A stretch of 64,000 nucleotides of DNA from Taiwanofungus camphoratus (GCA_003999685.1 CP021223.1:2046001-2110000), one strand, 5' to 3'. Shown: positions 45,699 to 56,129, counted from the stretch's first letter. Program-made: numbers and translations. The notes: generated by a model not told the origin, from the letters alone.

Positions 45699-47918
45699 TT
45701 GCCTTCAGATCATCCTACGTCTAACCAGTCCTCTCCGAGAAACAGCGATCAGTTACTATCTGAGTTCTTTCAGGTCGGCTATCGTTACTATACTCAAGCA
45801 GGCCTTCCACGAAGCACCTCTTCGCGAACACCTACGACTATCCCCTCCGATATCATTTCTACACTCGGATCTTCCGAATCGACCCCCGACTTCGAGGCTC
45901 TTTTCGAAGGGTCTCTAGACACGCTTACCACGTCCGAAGACTCACCAATTGAGGACTTCGAACCTCAGTCCACGTCCCCTGAGCTTCCTAACACCTCCGA
46001 AGGAAGCGGTCCTTCTTCAGCGTCTGACCCTATCTTAGTCCATTTACCGGAATCCCCTCAGTTATCCTCTACGCTCCCATCAACTTCGCATTCCCCTCCG
46101 ATTCCTTCTATTACACTTTCCGACACTTCTACGACCCCATCCTCTTCAGCTAGCATCAACTCAGCTTCGAACCCATCTTTGACCGCACCCACTTTAGCTA
46201 ATCCCCTAAATCCTATTTCTGTGTCAACCATGAACGTACCTCCACTCATGCCGCCCCGAGGAGATCGTACATCCCCCACCTTCGATCCTGACCAGCCTAG
46301 GACCATCCGAAGGTATTTCCAGGACTTAGAGTCACTTTTTGTCCGCTGCCAGATAGCGGATGAGGCAACGAAGAAACACTGGACTACTCGCTACCCTCCT
46401 ATCGATGTTTCGGACCTATGGGAGTCCCTCCCTGAGTGTTCCGATGTCACGAAGACCTACGAAGACTTCAAGAAGGAGATTAGAAGCCTCTACCCAGGCA
46501 CAGAGGACGATAGAATGTGGTCTATGTCTGACTTGGATCAGTTGATAGGAGAACGTGCTAGAATTGGAATCAACAATGCGGCAGACTTAGGAAGCTTCTA
46601 TCGTGAGTTTTACGCCATCACGAAGTACCTAATTTCGAAAAATAGGTTGTCTACTATCGAGCAAAGCCGTGCTTTCGCGAGGGCCTTCCAGCCTTCGCTA
46701 TGGGCTCGCGTGTCTACTAGGTTACAGCTAAAGTTCCCTGATCACTTACCCGATGATCCCTACACCTTGGACCAGCTACATAGCGCAGCGAAGTTCGTAC
46801 TCCTTGGTACTTCTACGACTCTTACCTCTGCTACGACTGTAACTGCTTCGACCACTACCATGCCCGTGGGGGGCTCATCGCTAAAGATAGAGGATCTACA
46901 GACGTTCGCAGAGATCCTCACGAAGTCCGTAACCAGTGCGCTAGCTCCTGTTCTTGCGAACCAGCGACCTCCTCGATTGGACAGCTCGCGCAGCGAGCAC
47001 ACTCATGTAGAAGGCCAGTACTGTCACTATTGCGGGGACTTGGACTGCTGCACTAGGTGTTGCAAGCACATTGAGCAAGACATCAAGGATGGCAAGTGCA
47101 AGCGCAACCCAGATGGAAAGATAGTGCTGCCAAATGGAAATTTTGTACCCAGAACGATCCCAGGACGTACGATTCGCGATAGGCTTTACGAATATCATCG
47201 ACGAAATGGCACAAATTCCTCCCCACAGCTCCTATTCGAAATCGACAATCGCCTAAATGTGCCCGCATTCTCACTATCCGCCGAGGATCGTATAGCCGCT
47301 TTAGAACACAAGATTTACCAACTTCGGAGACGTCGCGAAGTCTTCGATGGTGTGGAAGTACCCCAGCGCAGAAGGCAGGGTGCTCCTAACGCGCAGTCTG
47401 ATCCTAGAAACCCACCCATAGCCAACGCACCTCCGATAGGACACGATCGACATCCGGTAGTGGATCCCCCTGCTAACCAAGATGCCCCAGTGGCAGAGAC
47501 GCAGAACCAGACCCCTCCTACCATTCTAAGGCGATCCAATTATCCTTCTAATTCAGCGCCTTCGCCTCCGAAGCCTGCGAATGCGTCCGATCCACCCACG
47601 AACTCATCGGAGCATGCCTCGTCTACACCTAACGTACCAGCCCAACCAGCATCACAGGCAGCCATTCCACCGCCCGCTCCACCAGTACATCCTTTCGCTA
47701 ATGCTCGAGATGCTACTTACGCACCTCCGAATCTTCGAAATTTCGCAGCAGCTCCGAAGCCTACAGCAGACAAGGGCAAGGACGTGGCCTATAAGACGAT
47801 CACACCGGTTCATCAGGAGAAGCTTACAGAGGAAATATTCGCGCGATCTATGAGAACACCAGTGGTTACACTAACGCCCGAGGAGCTACTATCTATATCC
47901 CCGGATGTTCGTGCGTGA
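45699..47918 (+). CDS. Gypsy Gag polyprotein
   Basis: Structural capsid protein. The N-terminal third is Ser/Thr/Pro-rich. The capsid-like core includes FDPDQPRTIRRYFQDLESLF, ECSDVTKTYEDFKKEIRSLY and RAFARAFQPSLW. A Cys-rich nucleic-acid-binding segment follows (CHYCGDLDCCTRCCKHIEQD, then GKC at about 47100), and IPGRTIRDRLYEYHRRN. No ATG is present at the start of the frame; the first in-frame ATG is at about 46227 (MNVPPLMPPRGD), so the true N-terminus is uncertain. The frame ends at TGA 47916-47918, but the next codons in the same frame (YREAITPKRVPM) read like a natural continuation into the protease. The stop is therefore probably a CGA-to-TGA change or a read-through site. Confidence 0.88.
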   Translation: MPSDHPTSNQSSPRNSDQLLSEFFQVGYRYYTQAGLPRSTSSRTPTTIPSDIISTLGSSESTPDFEALFEGSLDTLTTSEDSPIEDFEPQSTSPELPNTSEGSGPSSASDPILVHLPESPQLSSTLPSTSHSPPIPSITLSDTSTTPSSSASINSASNPSLTAPTLANPLNPISVSTMNVPPLMPPRGDRTSPTFDPDQPRTIRRYFQDLESLFVRCQIADEATKKHWTTRYPPIDVSDLWESLPECSDVTKTYEDFKKEIRSLYPGTEDDRMWSMSDLDQLIGERARIGINNAADLGSFYREFYAITKYLISKNRLSTIEQSRAFARAFQPSLWARVSTRLQLKFPDHLPDDPYTLDQLHSAAKFVLLGTSTTLTSATTVTASTTTMPVGGSSLKIEDLQTFAEILTKSVTSALAPVLANQRPPRLDSSRSEHTHVEGQYCHYCGDLDCCTRCCKHIEQDIKDGKCKRNPDGKIVLPNGNFVPRTIPGRTIRDRLYEYHRRNGTNSSPQLLFEIDNRLNVPAFSLSAEDRIAALEHKIYQLRRRREVFDGVEVPQRRRQGAPNAQSDPRNPPIANAPPIGHDRHPVVDPPANQDAPVAETQNQTPPTILRRSNYPSNSAPSPPKPANASDPPTNSSEHASSTPNVPAQPASQAAIPPPAPPVHPFANARDATYAPPNLRNFAAAPKPTADKGKDVAYKTITPVHQEKLTEEIFARSMRTPVVTLTPEELLSISPDVRA

Positions 47919-48632
47919 TATCGCGAGGCTATTACCCCTAAACGTGTGCCTATGGATCCTAAGGCTACTCATATGGCTCAAATTACGGAACTCTCAGACG
48001 ATCTCGCTTCTAAAACGACGCTAGCAACCTCCGAACTATCGTGCCACGGTGAACCCCTTGTCCCTGGTTCGACCATCATTCCAGACCCCTACGAAACGTA
48101 CTTACGACACGTACCCGGAAAGGAAGAACCCTCCGAAATCATAGTAGCCCGCGACTCGAACTCTATCCGTTCTATCGAAGCCCTAATCGACAACAAAGAG
48201 CGAATCGAATGCATCGTGGACCCTGGGTCACAAGTGGTTGCGATGTCAGAGCAAGTCTGTCATGCCTTAGGGCTAATCTACGACCCTTCCGTGCAGCTAA
48301 ATATGCAGTCTGCTAATGGCAGTATTGACCGTTCTTTAGGACTGGTTCGAAACGTCTCGTTCCAAGTAGGCGACATCGTGTTGTACCTACAGATGCACGT
48401 CATACGCAATCCCTCCTACGATATCCTTCTAGGCCGACCCTTCGATGTGGTAACCGAGAGTGTGGTTAAGAACTTCGGAAACGAGGAGCAGACCATCACG
48501 ATCGTATGCCCGAACACGAGCGAAGTCGCGACCATCCCTACGATGCCTCGAGGACGTCAAAAGTTCTTACCAGCCCATCATCATAGTTGCCCCCACGCGA
48601 ACTCTTCGAATCATTTGCGATCGGGTTTTTAG
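47919..48632 (+). CDS. Gypsy retroviral-type aspartic protease region
   Basis: Lies in the same frame as gag, directly after its TGA. The catalytic loop is DPGSQVVAMSEQ (about 48220), a variant of D-S/T-G, and the second signature ILLGRPFDV is at about 48425. It would cleave the polyprotein. The frame runs out at 48632, while the polymerase frame (-1 relative to it) begins before that. The switch occurs near a run of five C (about 48590), with the coding sense of the -1 frame starting at PPRELFESFAIGF. Confidence 0.82.
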   Translation, partial: YREAITPKRVPMDPKATHMAQITELSDDLASKTTLATSELSCHGEPLVPGSTIIPDPYETYLRHVPGKEEPSEIIVARDSNSIRSIEALIDNKERIECIVDPGSQVVAMSEQVCHALGLIYDPSVQLNMQSANGSIDRSLGLVRNVSFQVGDIVLYLQMHVIRNPSYDILLGRPFDVVTESVVKNFGNEEQTITIVCPNTSEVATIPTMPRGRQKFLPAHHHSCPHANSSNHLRSGF

Positions 48633-51600
48633 ATTTCGAGGATTTGAGAAATCAAGGAGAGGTCGCCCTGGTCATTGAGTATGAATCTGATACCCCTAAA
48701 ATCGTGTCTTTCGCTGCTGTAAATGCAGCAGATAACAATTCTGTTCCTGCGCTCTATCTATCAGTCTCTAACTCTGTGTCTAGCTATCTGCAGTCTCTCT
48801 ATTTTAGCGAAACTTCGAAAGTCTCGGAAGGTCCTGCTGATCATACTAGGTGGCTATCTGGCTTTCTAGCAGCAGCAACACCGCCCGAGGCTCCCTCCCT
48901 TTCACACGATAATCCAAATTCTCTCCCTATGCTTTCGCTTTCCGCCTCTAAAGACATATCCTCTATCCCCATTCCAGGTCCCAGGAACGCTACGAAGGTC
49001 ACGAAGTCAGCCCGAAGACCCTCCCTTGCTCCTGATCCGATGGTATCCCTTCCTAAGTTGTCAGATTCTTCCCCTATTCCTACATTTGCAGCATCGAAAA
49101 AGAAGTACAAGCCTGTAGCGCTGAAGACTCGCCCTATTCTGGGAGCTTTGGACGAACGATTCCGAATCATTCGCGAAATTAAAGGCGACCCTTTAGCAAC
49201 GATGCCTACCCTATCACTGACTCCACCACCTTTCGAACCTACTTTGCGATATACGCGAGAACGGCACGATCTCACGGACAAGCTACACAGTGGAGACTTC
49301 CTACAACCAGCAGAGAGGGACCTCCTACATCACTTTATGACCCTGCATGCTGATGCGTTCGCTTGGAATGATTCCGAAAGAGGGTGCTTCAAGCCAGAGT
49401 ACTTCCCTCCCATCGACTTTCCGGTAGTACCGCACACGCCATGGGTACAAAAGAACATTCCTATCCCACCCGGAATCTACAACGAAGTGTGCGCAATAAT
49501 CAAAAAGAAGATCGCAGCGGGGGTCTACGAACCTTCGAATTCTTCCTATCGTTCACGATGGTTTTGTGTGGTGAAGAAAGACGGAAAGTCCCTACGTCTC
49601 GTACATAGTCTGGAACCCCTAAACGCTGTCACGATTCAACACTCAGGCATTCCCCCGACTCCCGAACACCTCGCAGAACAGTTCGGAGGACGACCTTGTG
49701 GTGCTATGTTGGATCTGTATGTAGGCTATGATGAACGCTTGATAGCGGAGACTTCGCGCGATCTTACGACATTTCAAACACCTTTCGGAGCTATGAGATT
49801 GGTCACTCTACCTATGGGGTGGACCAACTCGGTCCCTATCTTCCACGACGATGTTACGCACATCCTACAGCCCGAAATTCCTCACCTAACGGTTCCCTAT
49901 ATCGACGATGTTCCGGTCAAAGGCCCTGAAAGTTCGTACGATCTCGTACCTATTTCGGAGAACCCAGGCATTCGAAAGTTTGTTTGGGAACATTTTACGA
50001 ACCTCAATAGGATAGTCACACGCATGCGCTACGCAGGAGGTACCTTTTCTGGAGTTAAAAGCATTCTAATTGCCCGCGAAATCACCGTTGTGGGGCATCG
50101 GTGTACTCCAGAAGGTCGCCTACCGGACGAGTCTCGTGTTGCAGCCATACGCAACTGGGGACCTTGTGCGACCCTATCTGACGTTCGAGCCTTTTTAGGA
50201 ACCATTGGAGTGGTCCGTATCTTCATCCGAAACTTCGCGCATCGTGCAGATGCCTTAGTACGCCTAACGCGAAAGGCGGTACCCTTCGAATTTGGTCCAG
50301 CGCAAATCGCAGCGCAAGAGGACCTTAAGGATGCTTTGCTGTCCTCTCCAGCTCTCCGATCCATTAACTATTTGTCAGGTGCGCCCGTCATCTTAGCGGT
50401 TGACACCTCCTATATTGCAGTTGGCTATCACCTTTGCCAATGCGATGAGGACAACCCTAAAGTCCGATTCTACAATCGTTTCGGATCCATCACCCTAAAT
50501 GATCGCGAGCGGAGGTTCTCGCAACCGAAGTTAGAGATCTACGGATTGTTTCGAGCACTTCGCGTACTACGAATCTACCTAATCGGAGTTAGGAACCTTA
50601 TAGTGGAAGTGGACGCACGCTATATCAAAGGGATGTTGCAAAATCCGGACATCGCACCCAGCGCGAGTATAAATCGCTGGATCGTATCGATTCTAACATT
50701 CCATTTCACCCTAGTACATGTACCAGGTACGATGCATGGACCAGATGGACTATCAAGACGAACCCCCCAGCCAGGAGATCAAGAAGAGAGCAGCGAAGAA
50801 GACTTCGAAGACTGGATAGACAAAATGCACTCGTTTCTACATCACATCCAAGCCCCCCCTTCCCATCCTATACCATCGATTTCTACCCTATTCCCTTACG
50901 AATTCGCCTCTAACATTCCTATCACAACACCCACACCTCCAATAGCTCCAACCTTCGCCTCCGAGTTGGCTGAGGACAGCCAAGGTCTCAATAGGGAGGA
51001 GGAGAGCTACGATACCGTCCCAAGATCCGAAATGGCCAAGGAAGCTGACGCAAGACTTGACTTAGTAGCAAAATTCCTACGAAGCCTCGCGAGACCTGCC
51101 AACCTATCGGATGCAGAATACGAAGGTTTCGTAAAATACTGTCTTCTATTCTTCCTCGATGAGGACATACTATGGCGCAAAGATCCACAAGGAGCTCACA
51201 AACTAGTTGTTAAGCAGGCAGATCGTCTACGAATCCTCCGAGAATGTCACGATGCAGTCGCGCATCGAGGAATACACGCTACGAAGGTGCTGATTTCAGA
51301 GCGGTTTTGGTGGCCCTACCATCATATCGACATTGCCTGGTATGTTCGAAGCTGCCACCTATGCCAGATTCGCCAAGTGCGGCAGATCCTAATCCCTCCT
51401 ACGGTCGCTACGCCCGCTCCGATCTTCGCAAAGGTTCATATAGATACCATGCATATGCCCCCTTCTAACGGATTTAGGTACTTGGTGCAAGGCCGGTGTT
51501 CTCTAACCCAGTACCCCGAATTTCGGATGCTTCGCAAGGAGACGGCTAAAGCTTTGGCAGAATGGCTCTTCGAAGACTTTGTTTGTAGGTGGGGTGCGCT

Positions 51601-52441
51601 ATCGGAGATAGTCACGGACAACGGCGCTCCCTTCGTAAAAGCCACGAACTACATAGCGAAGAAGTACCAGCTACGACACATCCGAATTAGCGGATACAAT
51701 TCGCGTGCCAACGGACTGGTGGAGAGGCCTCACTTCGATGTTAGGCAGGCTCTATTCAAGGCCGTGGATGGCGAAGAGTCTAAATGGTCTCAGGCAACGT
51801 ACTCAGTCTTCTGGTCCGAAAGGATCACGACTCGAAAGCGCATGGGATGTTCGCCCTATTTCGCGGTCACTGGCACCCACCCTGTTATCCCTTTGGACGT
51901 CGTAGAGGCCACCTATATCCTTCCTCCTCCGTCTTCTATGCTATCCACGACCGATCTTATCGCACGTCGAGCTATCGCATTGCAAAAGCGGGTGACTCAG
52001 ATAGCGGAACTACATTCGAAGGTCTACGAAGCGCGAAGACAAGCTGCTCTGCGATTCGAAGAGAAGCATAAGCACTCCATCCACGATTTCAACTTCGAAA
52101 AGGGCGATTTAGTACTAATTCGCAACACACAGATAGAAAAGTCCCTAAATCGGAAGATGCGACCTCGCTACCTCGGCCCAGTACTCGTAGTATCTAGGAA
52201 CAAAGGTGGTGCTTATATCCTATGCGAATTGGATGGTTCGGTACTCGACAGGCCTACGGCAGCCTTCCGAGTCATCCCCTACTTAGCGCGAAAAGCCCTC
52301 GAACTTCCTACCGAACTCCTGGACGTGTCGACGGAGCGACTTCGCGAACTAGAGCTGACTACCACCCAAGGCGATGACGAAGAACTAGGATCGTATCCCT
52401 ACTCTCCTAAGTCCGGCTCTAGTCCTTCCGAAGCTCACTAA
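48587..52441 (+). CDS. Gypsy Pol: reverse transcriptase, RNase H, integrase
   Basis: An uninterrupted 1284-codon frame. The reverse transcriptase includes RSRWFCVVKKDGKSLRLVHS, LDLYVGYDE, TPFGAMRLVTLPMGWTNS and the catalytic YIDDVPVKG (about 49905). The RNase H part has ILAVDTSYIAVGYHL and PKLEIYGLFRALR. The integrase has an HHCC zinc motif (HDAVAHRGIHATKV...CHLCQIRQ, about 51250-51370) and the DDE set in VHIDTMHM, EIVTDNGAPF and ANGLVERPHFD. The C-terminal RPRYLGPVLVVSRN is the usual post-integrase fold. All catalytic residues are visible. Expression needs a frame change from the protease frame or relies on other copies in trans. Confidence 0.93.
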   Translation: MPPRELFESFAIGFLDFEDLRNQGEVALVIEYESDTPKIVSFAAVNAADNNSVPALYLSVSNSVSSYLQSLYFSETSKVSEGPADHTRWLSGFLAAATPPEAPSLSHDNPNSLPMLSLSASKDISSIPIPGPRNATKVTKSARRPSLAPDPMVSLPKLSDSSPIPTFAASKKKYKPVALKTRPILGALDERFRIIREIKGDPLATMPTLSLTPPPFEPTLRYTRERHDLTDKLHSGDFLQPAERDLLHHFMTLHADAFAWNDSERGCFKPEYFPPIDFPVVPHTPWVQKNIPIPPGIYNEVCAIIKKKIAAGVYEPSNSSYRSRWFCVVKKDGKSLRLVHSLEPLNAVTIQHSGIPPTPEHLAEQFGGRPCGAMLDLYVGYDERLIAETSRDLTTFQTPFGAMRLVTLPMGWTNSVPIFHDDVTHILQPEIPHLTVPYIDDVPVKGPESSYDLVPISENPGIRKFVWEHFTNLNRIVTRMRYAGGTFSGVKSILIAREITVVGHRCTPEGRLPDESRVAAIRNWGPCATLSDVRAFLGTIGVVRIFIRNFAHRADALVRLTRKAVPFEFGPAQIAAQEDLKDALLSSPALRSINYLSGAPVILAVDTSYIAVGYHLCQCDEDNPKVRFYNRFGSITLNDRERRFSQPKLEIYGLFRALRVLRIYLIGVRNLIVEVDARYIKGMLQNPDIAPSASINRWIVSILTFHFTLVHVPGTMHGPDGLSRRTPQPGDQEESSEEDFEDWIDKMHSFLHHIQAPPSHPIPSISTLFPYEFASNIPITTPTPPIAPTFASELAEDSQGLNREEESYDTVPRSEMAKEADARLDLVAKFLRSLARPANLSDAEYEGFVKYCLLFFLDEDILWRKDPQGAHKLVVKQADRLRILRECHDAVAHRGIHATKVLISERFWWPYHHIDIAWYVRSCHLCQIRQVRQILIPPTVATPAPIFAKVHIDTMHMPPSNGFRYLVQGRCSLTQYPEFRMLRKETAKALAEWLFEDFVCRWGALSEIVTDNGAPFVKATNYIAKKYQLRHIRISGYNSRANGLVERPHFDVRQALFKAVDGEESKWSQATYSVFWSERITTRKRMGCSPYFAVTGTHPVIPLDVVEATYILPPPSSMLSTTDLIARRAIALQKRVTQIAELHSKVYEARRQAALRFEEKHKHSIHDFNFEKGDLVLIRNTQIEKSLNRKMRPRYLGPVLVVSRNKGGAYILCELDGSVLDRPTAAFRVIPYLARKALELPTELLDVSTERLRELELTTTQGDDEELGSYPYSPKSGSSPSEAH
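50989..51002 (+). other. Internal copy of the polypurine tract (possible central PPT)
   Basis: CAATAGGGAGGAGG within pol is identical to the sequence that ends at the 3' LTR (54508-54521). Upstream TGAGGACAG also recurs at similar distance (50971 and 54490). A central polypurine tract can prime a second plus strand in some retroelements. Confidence 0.5.
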
Positions 52442-52975
52442 AGAATCAGAGGAGCAATCGACGATACCCCGACTTTAGCTAAGATTACGCTACGTCCATT
52501 TTACTTTTCGCTTACCTTTTGGTCATGTTTTACTTTCCCCAACAAGCCCCCACTCAGTTTGACAGCTACGAAGTTCCGAATGTCTACGAATTTTTACTTA
52601 CAACATTTCCTACTTTTTACTATAGTGATTCAACTCACGAAGTCGCGATATCGTTCTAAAGGCTCCTAAAATGCCAAGCGGAGCGAAGATTGCGTGAGGG
52701 GCCTTAAGCCCTTCAAGGCCATGATGATTTACTGAGCCTAAATGAGCGCATTTTATCCCCCTAAGTCTTCTAATTCTTCGCTGTGTTGTTTGGTTACTTC
52801 ACGCACTTAGGAACCTTTTCACAAGGACGACGTTTGCGTCCGCTTTATTCAGACTACTGTACACATATTGGAAAAGGTCCCTAGCAAAGGGACGCGCAAC
52901 GAGAGAGAATACAGCACGTTGGTGCGACAGATACGGAACGGGCGAGATGACGAGCTACGAACCTCCCCCCACCTT
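52442..52975. other. Gypsy internal non-coding stretch
   Basis: Lies between the pol stop and the stop of the antisense gene, which converge here. Likely holds 3' ends for both transcripts. No other feature seen. Confidence 0.45.
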
Positions 52976-54353
52976 CTAAACCTCGGCCTCGGCATCTTCC
53001 TCATCCTGCTCGGACTCACCGGAGGGACCAGAATCAGTAGAGGAGGCGGCGACGCGACGGCGAGGAAGGGGGAGAGAGCTCAAGTCGAGCGGCGCAGGCG
53101 TACGACCGGTTAGGGCGGTTTCGGCACGATAGAGCCCCGAGATGTAGTCTTCGAGACGCATCGCGCGACTCTCGGCCATCGCGCGGTCATACCAGAGGCC
53201 TTCGACAACGGCTTGATGCGCAGGGGTGAGGCCGTCCAAGTATTCAGCGCCGTTAAGGGCCAGCGAGGCCTCAAGCGACATCGTAGGCGCAGGGGTCGAC
53301 TTCGCCTTCTTGGACTCGCGGGCGCGAGGCGGGGACACCTGAGGAGGTTGGCCCGCAGCTAGGGAACGTCTTAACATCAGCAATGTCGCGATAACGAGGG
53401 CACGAGAAGCCCTACCACGCTTCGAAACGCGCACGCCGCGCTCCTTACCGTCTACGGAGAATCCGCCCCAATAACACCCCTGCGACTCTCGCAGGCACTT
53501 ACCACACTTCACGGCGCCCGCGGGGAGTTCGCACTCGAAGTCTGCGGTGTAGGTGCTGCAGCGATCGCACTAGGTAGCAATCATAAGCCGCGAACGGTCA
53601 CGAAAAGGACGTGCACTCACCTTCGCATGAGTTCGCCTATGCTCCGCCGCCTTCGCCATGTTAGCCAGGGCTTCGGGCGTCGGAGGAGCCTTCGCCTTCG
53701 CAGTGTCCTTCCCCTGAGCAGGAGGGACCCCTACGAAGACACCCGAACTCGTGGACGAGGCGAGTTCGCCGACTTGGCCGCTAGAAACGGAGGCCATGAT
53801 CGAGCTGGCCTGGGAAGCCGCGCGAGTAGAAGCTGCTGCCTTGGCCCGAGCTGAGGGACGACGAGTACGCGATGAGGTACGACTAGGGGCCGGCGAAGGA
53901 GCAGAAGACGAAGCCGCAAGTTGGGCAGCACGTTCAAGCGCAGCGCGCTCGGCCGCCTCCACACGAAGTCGTTCGGTCGCGCGGGCAAGTTCGCGCTGCG
54001 CGTCTCGCTCTTGAAGCATAGCGGCGAACTGAGGAAAGCCGGTACGCGCCCACGAGATCCACGACGAGTCCGCGAGAGGGAGGATCGCCGTCAAACCTTC
54101 GACGATGGCGGCCTCTAAAGTAGGATCGGCAGGAGCGTTCGAAGCCTGGGACAGGACCCGCCAGTTACCCTATAACGCAGTGAAGACGATGTAATGGGCG
54201 ACCGAGGAGGGTACGTACCACACGACGTCCTAAGTTCCTCGCCCACCGCAAGTAATCTTCGGCCTCCGCTACGCCCTCCGGACGAGAATCGAGGAGCGCC
54301 AGGACGTCGCTGTGAGCTAGGCCAACACCATCAGAGTCCATATCGTCGAACAT
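52976..54353 (-). CDS. Antisense accessory gene of the Gypsy element (Zn2Cys6-like Cys motif)
   Basis: Three exons, all in phase 0: 54353-54219, 54169-53621 and 53569-52976, with GT-AG borders (GTACGT/ATAG and GTGAGT/CTAG). The product has 425 residues. It starts MFDDMDSDGVGLAHSDVL. The central exon is an Ala/Arg/Glu-rich probable coiled coil (QRELARATERLRVEAAER), then Ser/Ala-rich. The third exon opens with cysteines spaced C-x2-C-x8-C-x8-C-x2-C-x6-C, close to the fungal Zn2Cys6 cluster (C-x2-C-x6-C-x5-12-C-x2-C-x6-8-C), followed by a helical region and an acidic tail. No stop interrupts it. Direction opposite to gag-pol and splicing suggest its own promoter near or in the 3' LTR. DNA binding is inferred. 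Confidence 0.72.
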
Positions 54354-54511
54354 GATGGGGAAGGGAAAGGCAAAAGGGAAGGAGGAGAAAAAGATAAGAG
54401 GCACCCACGATTTAGCTTCTATCAGGATATCGCCCACTTCGCAGATCGGACGCGATAGGCTACAAATTCCCACGGTCGCGCACACTGACTGAGGACAGTC
54501 AGGATTTCAAT

Positions 54512-54521
54512 AGGGAGGAGG
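54512..54521 (+). other. 3' polypurine tract
   Basis: AGGGAGGAGG immediately before the 3' LTR, the plus-strand primer site of the element. Confidence 0.8.
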
Positions 54522-56129
54522 TGATGAGTCCCGTAGCCTCCTGGCCCCCGAATCGCGATTTTAGGAGCTTTCTAATCCCCCAACCGACCACTCTAAGACT
54601 CTCCTACAGCCTACGACAGGAGGGATAGGTTCCTATAATATTCCTAACGCCCCCTCTCCTTCCTAAACCCTCCTAACACCCTACGAAGTCTTGCGAAGTC
54701 ACACGAGGTGCTACGAGATTTCGAATGCTAGACGCGAAGTCCCTAACTCCTGCTAAGTCCACTATCGGACACTGCCGGCCCTCCCATACTGTTCCATTGG
54801 ATCTAGGTCCTATCTACTACGTCACTCATCCCGGGCTTAGCTAAGAAGTCTTAGCTAAGTCTCTCCTAGCTCTTGTGATTGCAGCTACCTCCGATAGGCT
54901 CCGAAACGGTCCGAAGTTCCGGAAGTTGGACTTAGGAAGCCTTGTGCACCCCCATGGGTCTCGATCCTATGCCATAAGGTCATCCTAGGACGTACCCATA
55001 TGACCCTCCACCCATTTAGGACACCTCCTGCCCCGATTAGGCCAAGTCCCGCTGCTAAGGACTTCGTGCGCTCTTAGCCCACTAAGATAGGTGATCACGG
55101 CGCATGGCTGCTCTCGGATAGTCATCCCGCCCTCGTGAATGAACTTGGTCACCTTTCTACCGTACGTAGTTCCCCTGTTTCAGTTCCTAATTAGTTCCTA
55201 TCCCCCTCGTGTTCACTTCGGAGTCCATGCGTTTTAGTACACATTTCGGACTCGTAAGGATCACTTCGCGCAAGATTAGTTCACCTCACGCTCCCCTATT
55301 TAGTCAGAGGTAGTTTACTATGTAAGAGAGAGACCCCTCAGTGCACGCTTCTCTCTTTGGAATACCAGTTCCCCTGTAGCTCCGATCTCAGGAAAGCGCC
55401 GCGAGTACAACCTTAGGAACGGTCCTAAGGTCCCTAAGTCTCCACCCCAGCTTCGTTTCAGTACCTTTGAACTACGTCTACGCTCGCGATATAGCTACGA
55501 ACTACGTCTACGCTTCCCGAACTACGCACTACCATCTACGAAAGTCGCCGTGACTTCGCACCCTTCAGCACCTTTTATAGCACCTATCCGGTGGGCCTCC
55601 GCCTTAGTTATACCCTTAGGCTCACGTTGCGTTATCCCTACGTCCTACGAATAGCCCTACGACCCTCCCATAGCCTTAGTTACAGGCTATAGTACATCTC
55701 TCTACGCCCTCGAACTCTCCGACCTCTCCTACAGGTCTCCTACGCTAGCCAAACCTCGCCCACTTCGCTCTAACAAACTCCAAAAACCTTACGCCCTTTA
55801 GCTAACTCTAACCAGAAGGGCTTCGCAGCATCTACGAAGTCAGCTCGCGCGATTTAGCTAAAACTTCGAAGGGCTTCGCAAAACCTCGAAGAACTTCGCA
55901 TACTTCGGAGGGCCTCGCAAGGCCTTAGGGATAGTATAGCACTTAGGAACAAGATCCTGTTGTGCAGGACCCTTGACCCCTTACTCCCCTACTTACAAAA
56001 ACAAGACATACAGGTTTCCCGGTATCATACAGGTTGTAGCTCCTACCCTCACACCCACACAGTTATCACACTACCCCCAGTCACGTTGCGGAGCACTCCC
56101 TAGGTACCAGGGTCCCCTAGGTCGTATCA
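54522..56129 (+). repeat. 3' LTR of the Gypsy element
   Basis: 1608 bp, same ends as the 5' LTR. Differences seen include single-base changes such as CTGCCGG here versus CTGCTGG in the 5' copy. Confidence 0.93.

Larger units (their letters stand above)
44051..56129 (+). mobile_element. Full-length Ty3/Gypsy LTR retrotransposon
   Basis: Two 1608-bp LTRs bound an internal region with gag, protease, reverse transcriptase, RNase H and integrase in Gypsy order. A primer-binding-site candidate follows the 5' LTR, and a polypurine tract (54512-54521) abuts the 3' LTR. A 4-bp duplication CCGC (44047-44050 and 56130-56133) flanks the element, the same length as for the related solo LTR. Only about four differences between the LTRs were noticed by eye, indicating a fairly recent insertion. 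Gag-pro is broken by TGA and pro-pol by a frame change, so this copy is probably not autonomous unless it uses recoding. An extra spliced gene lies antisense near the 3' end. Confidence 0.93.

Noticed and set aside
48587-48600. Canonical -1 ribosomal slippery site between protease and Pol
   Set aside because: The C5 run does not form a proper X-XXY-YYZ heptamer in the protease frame.
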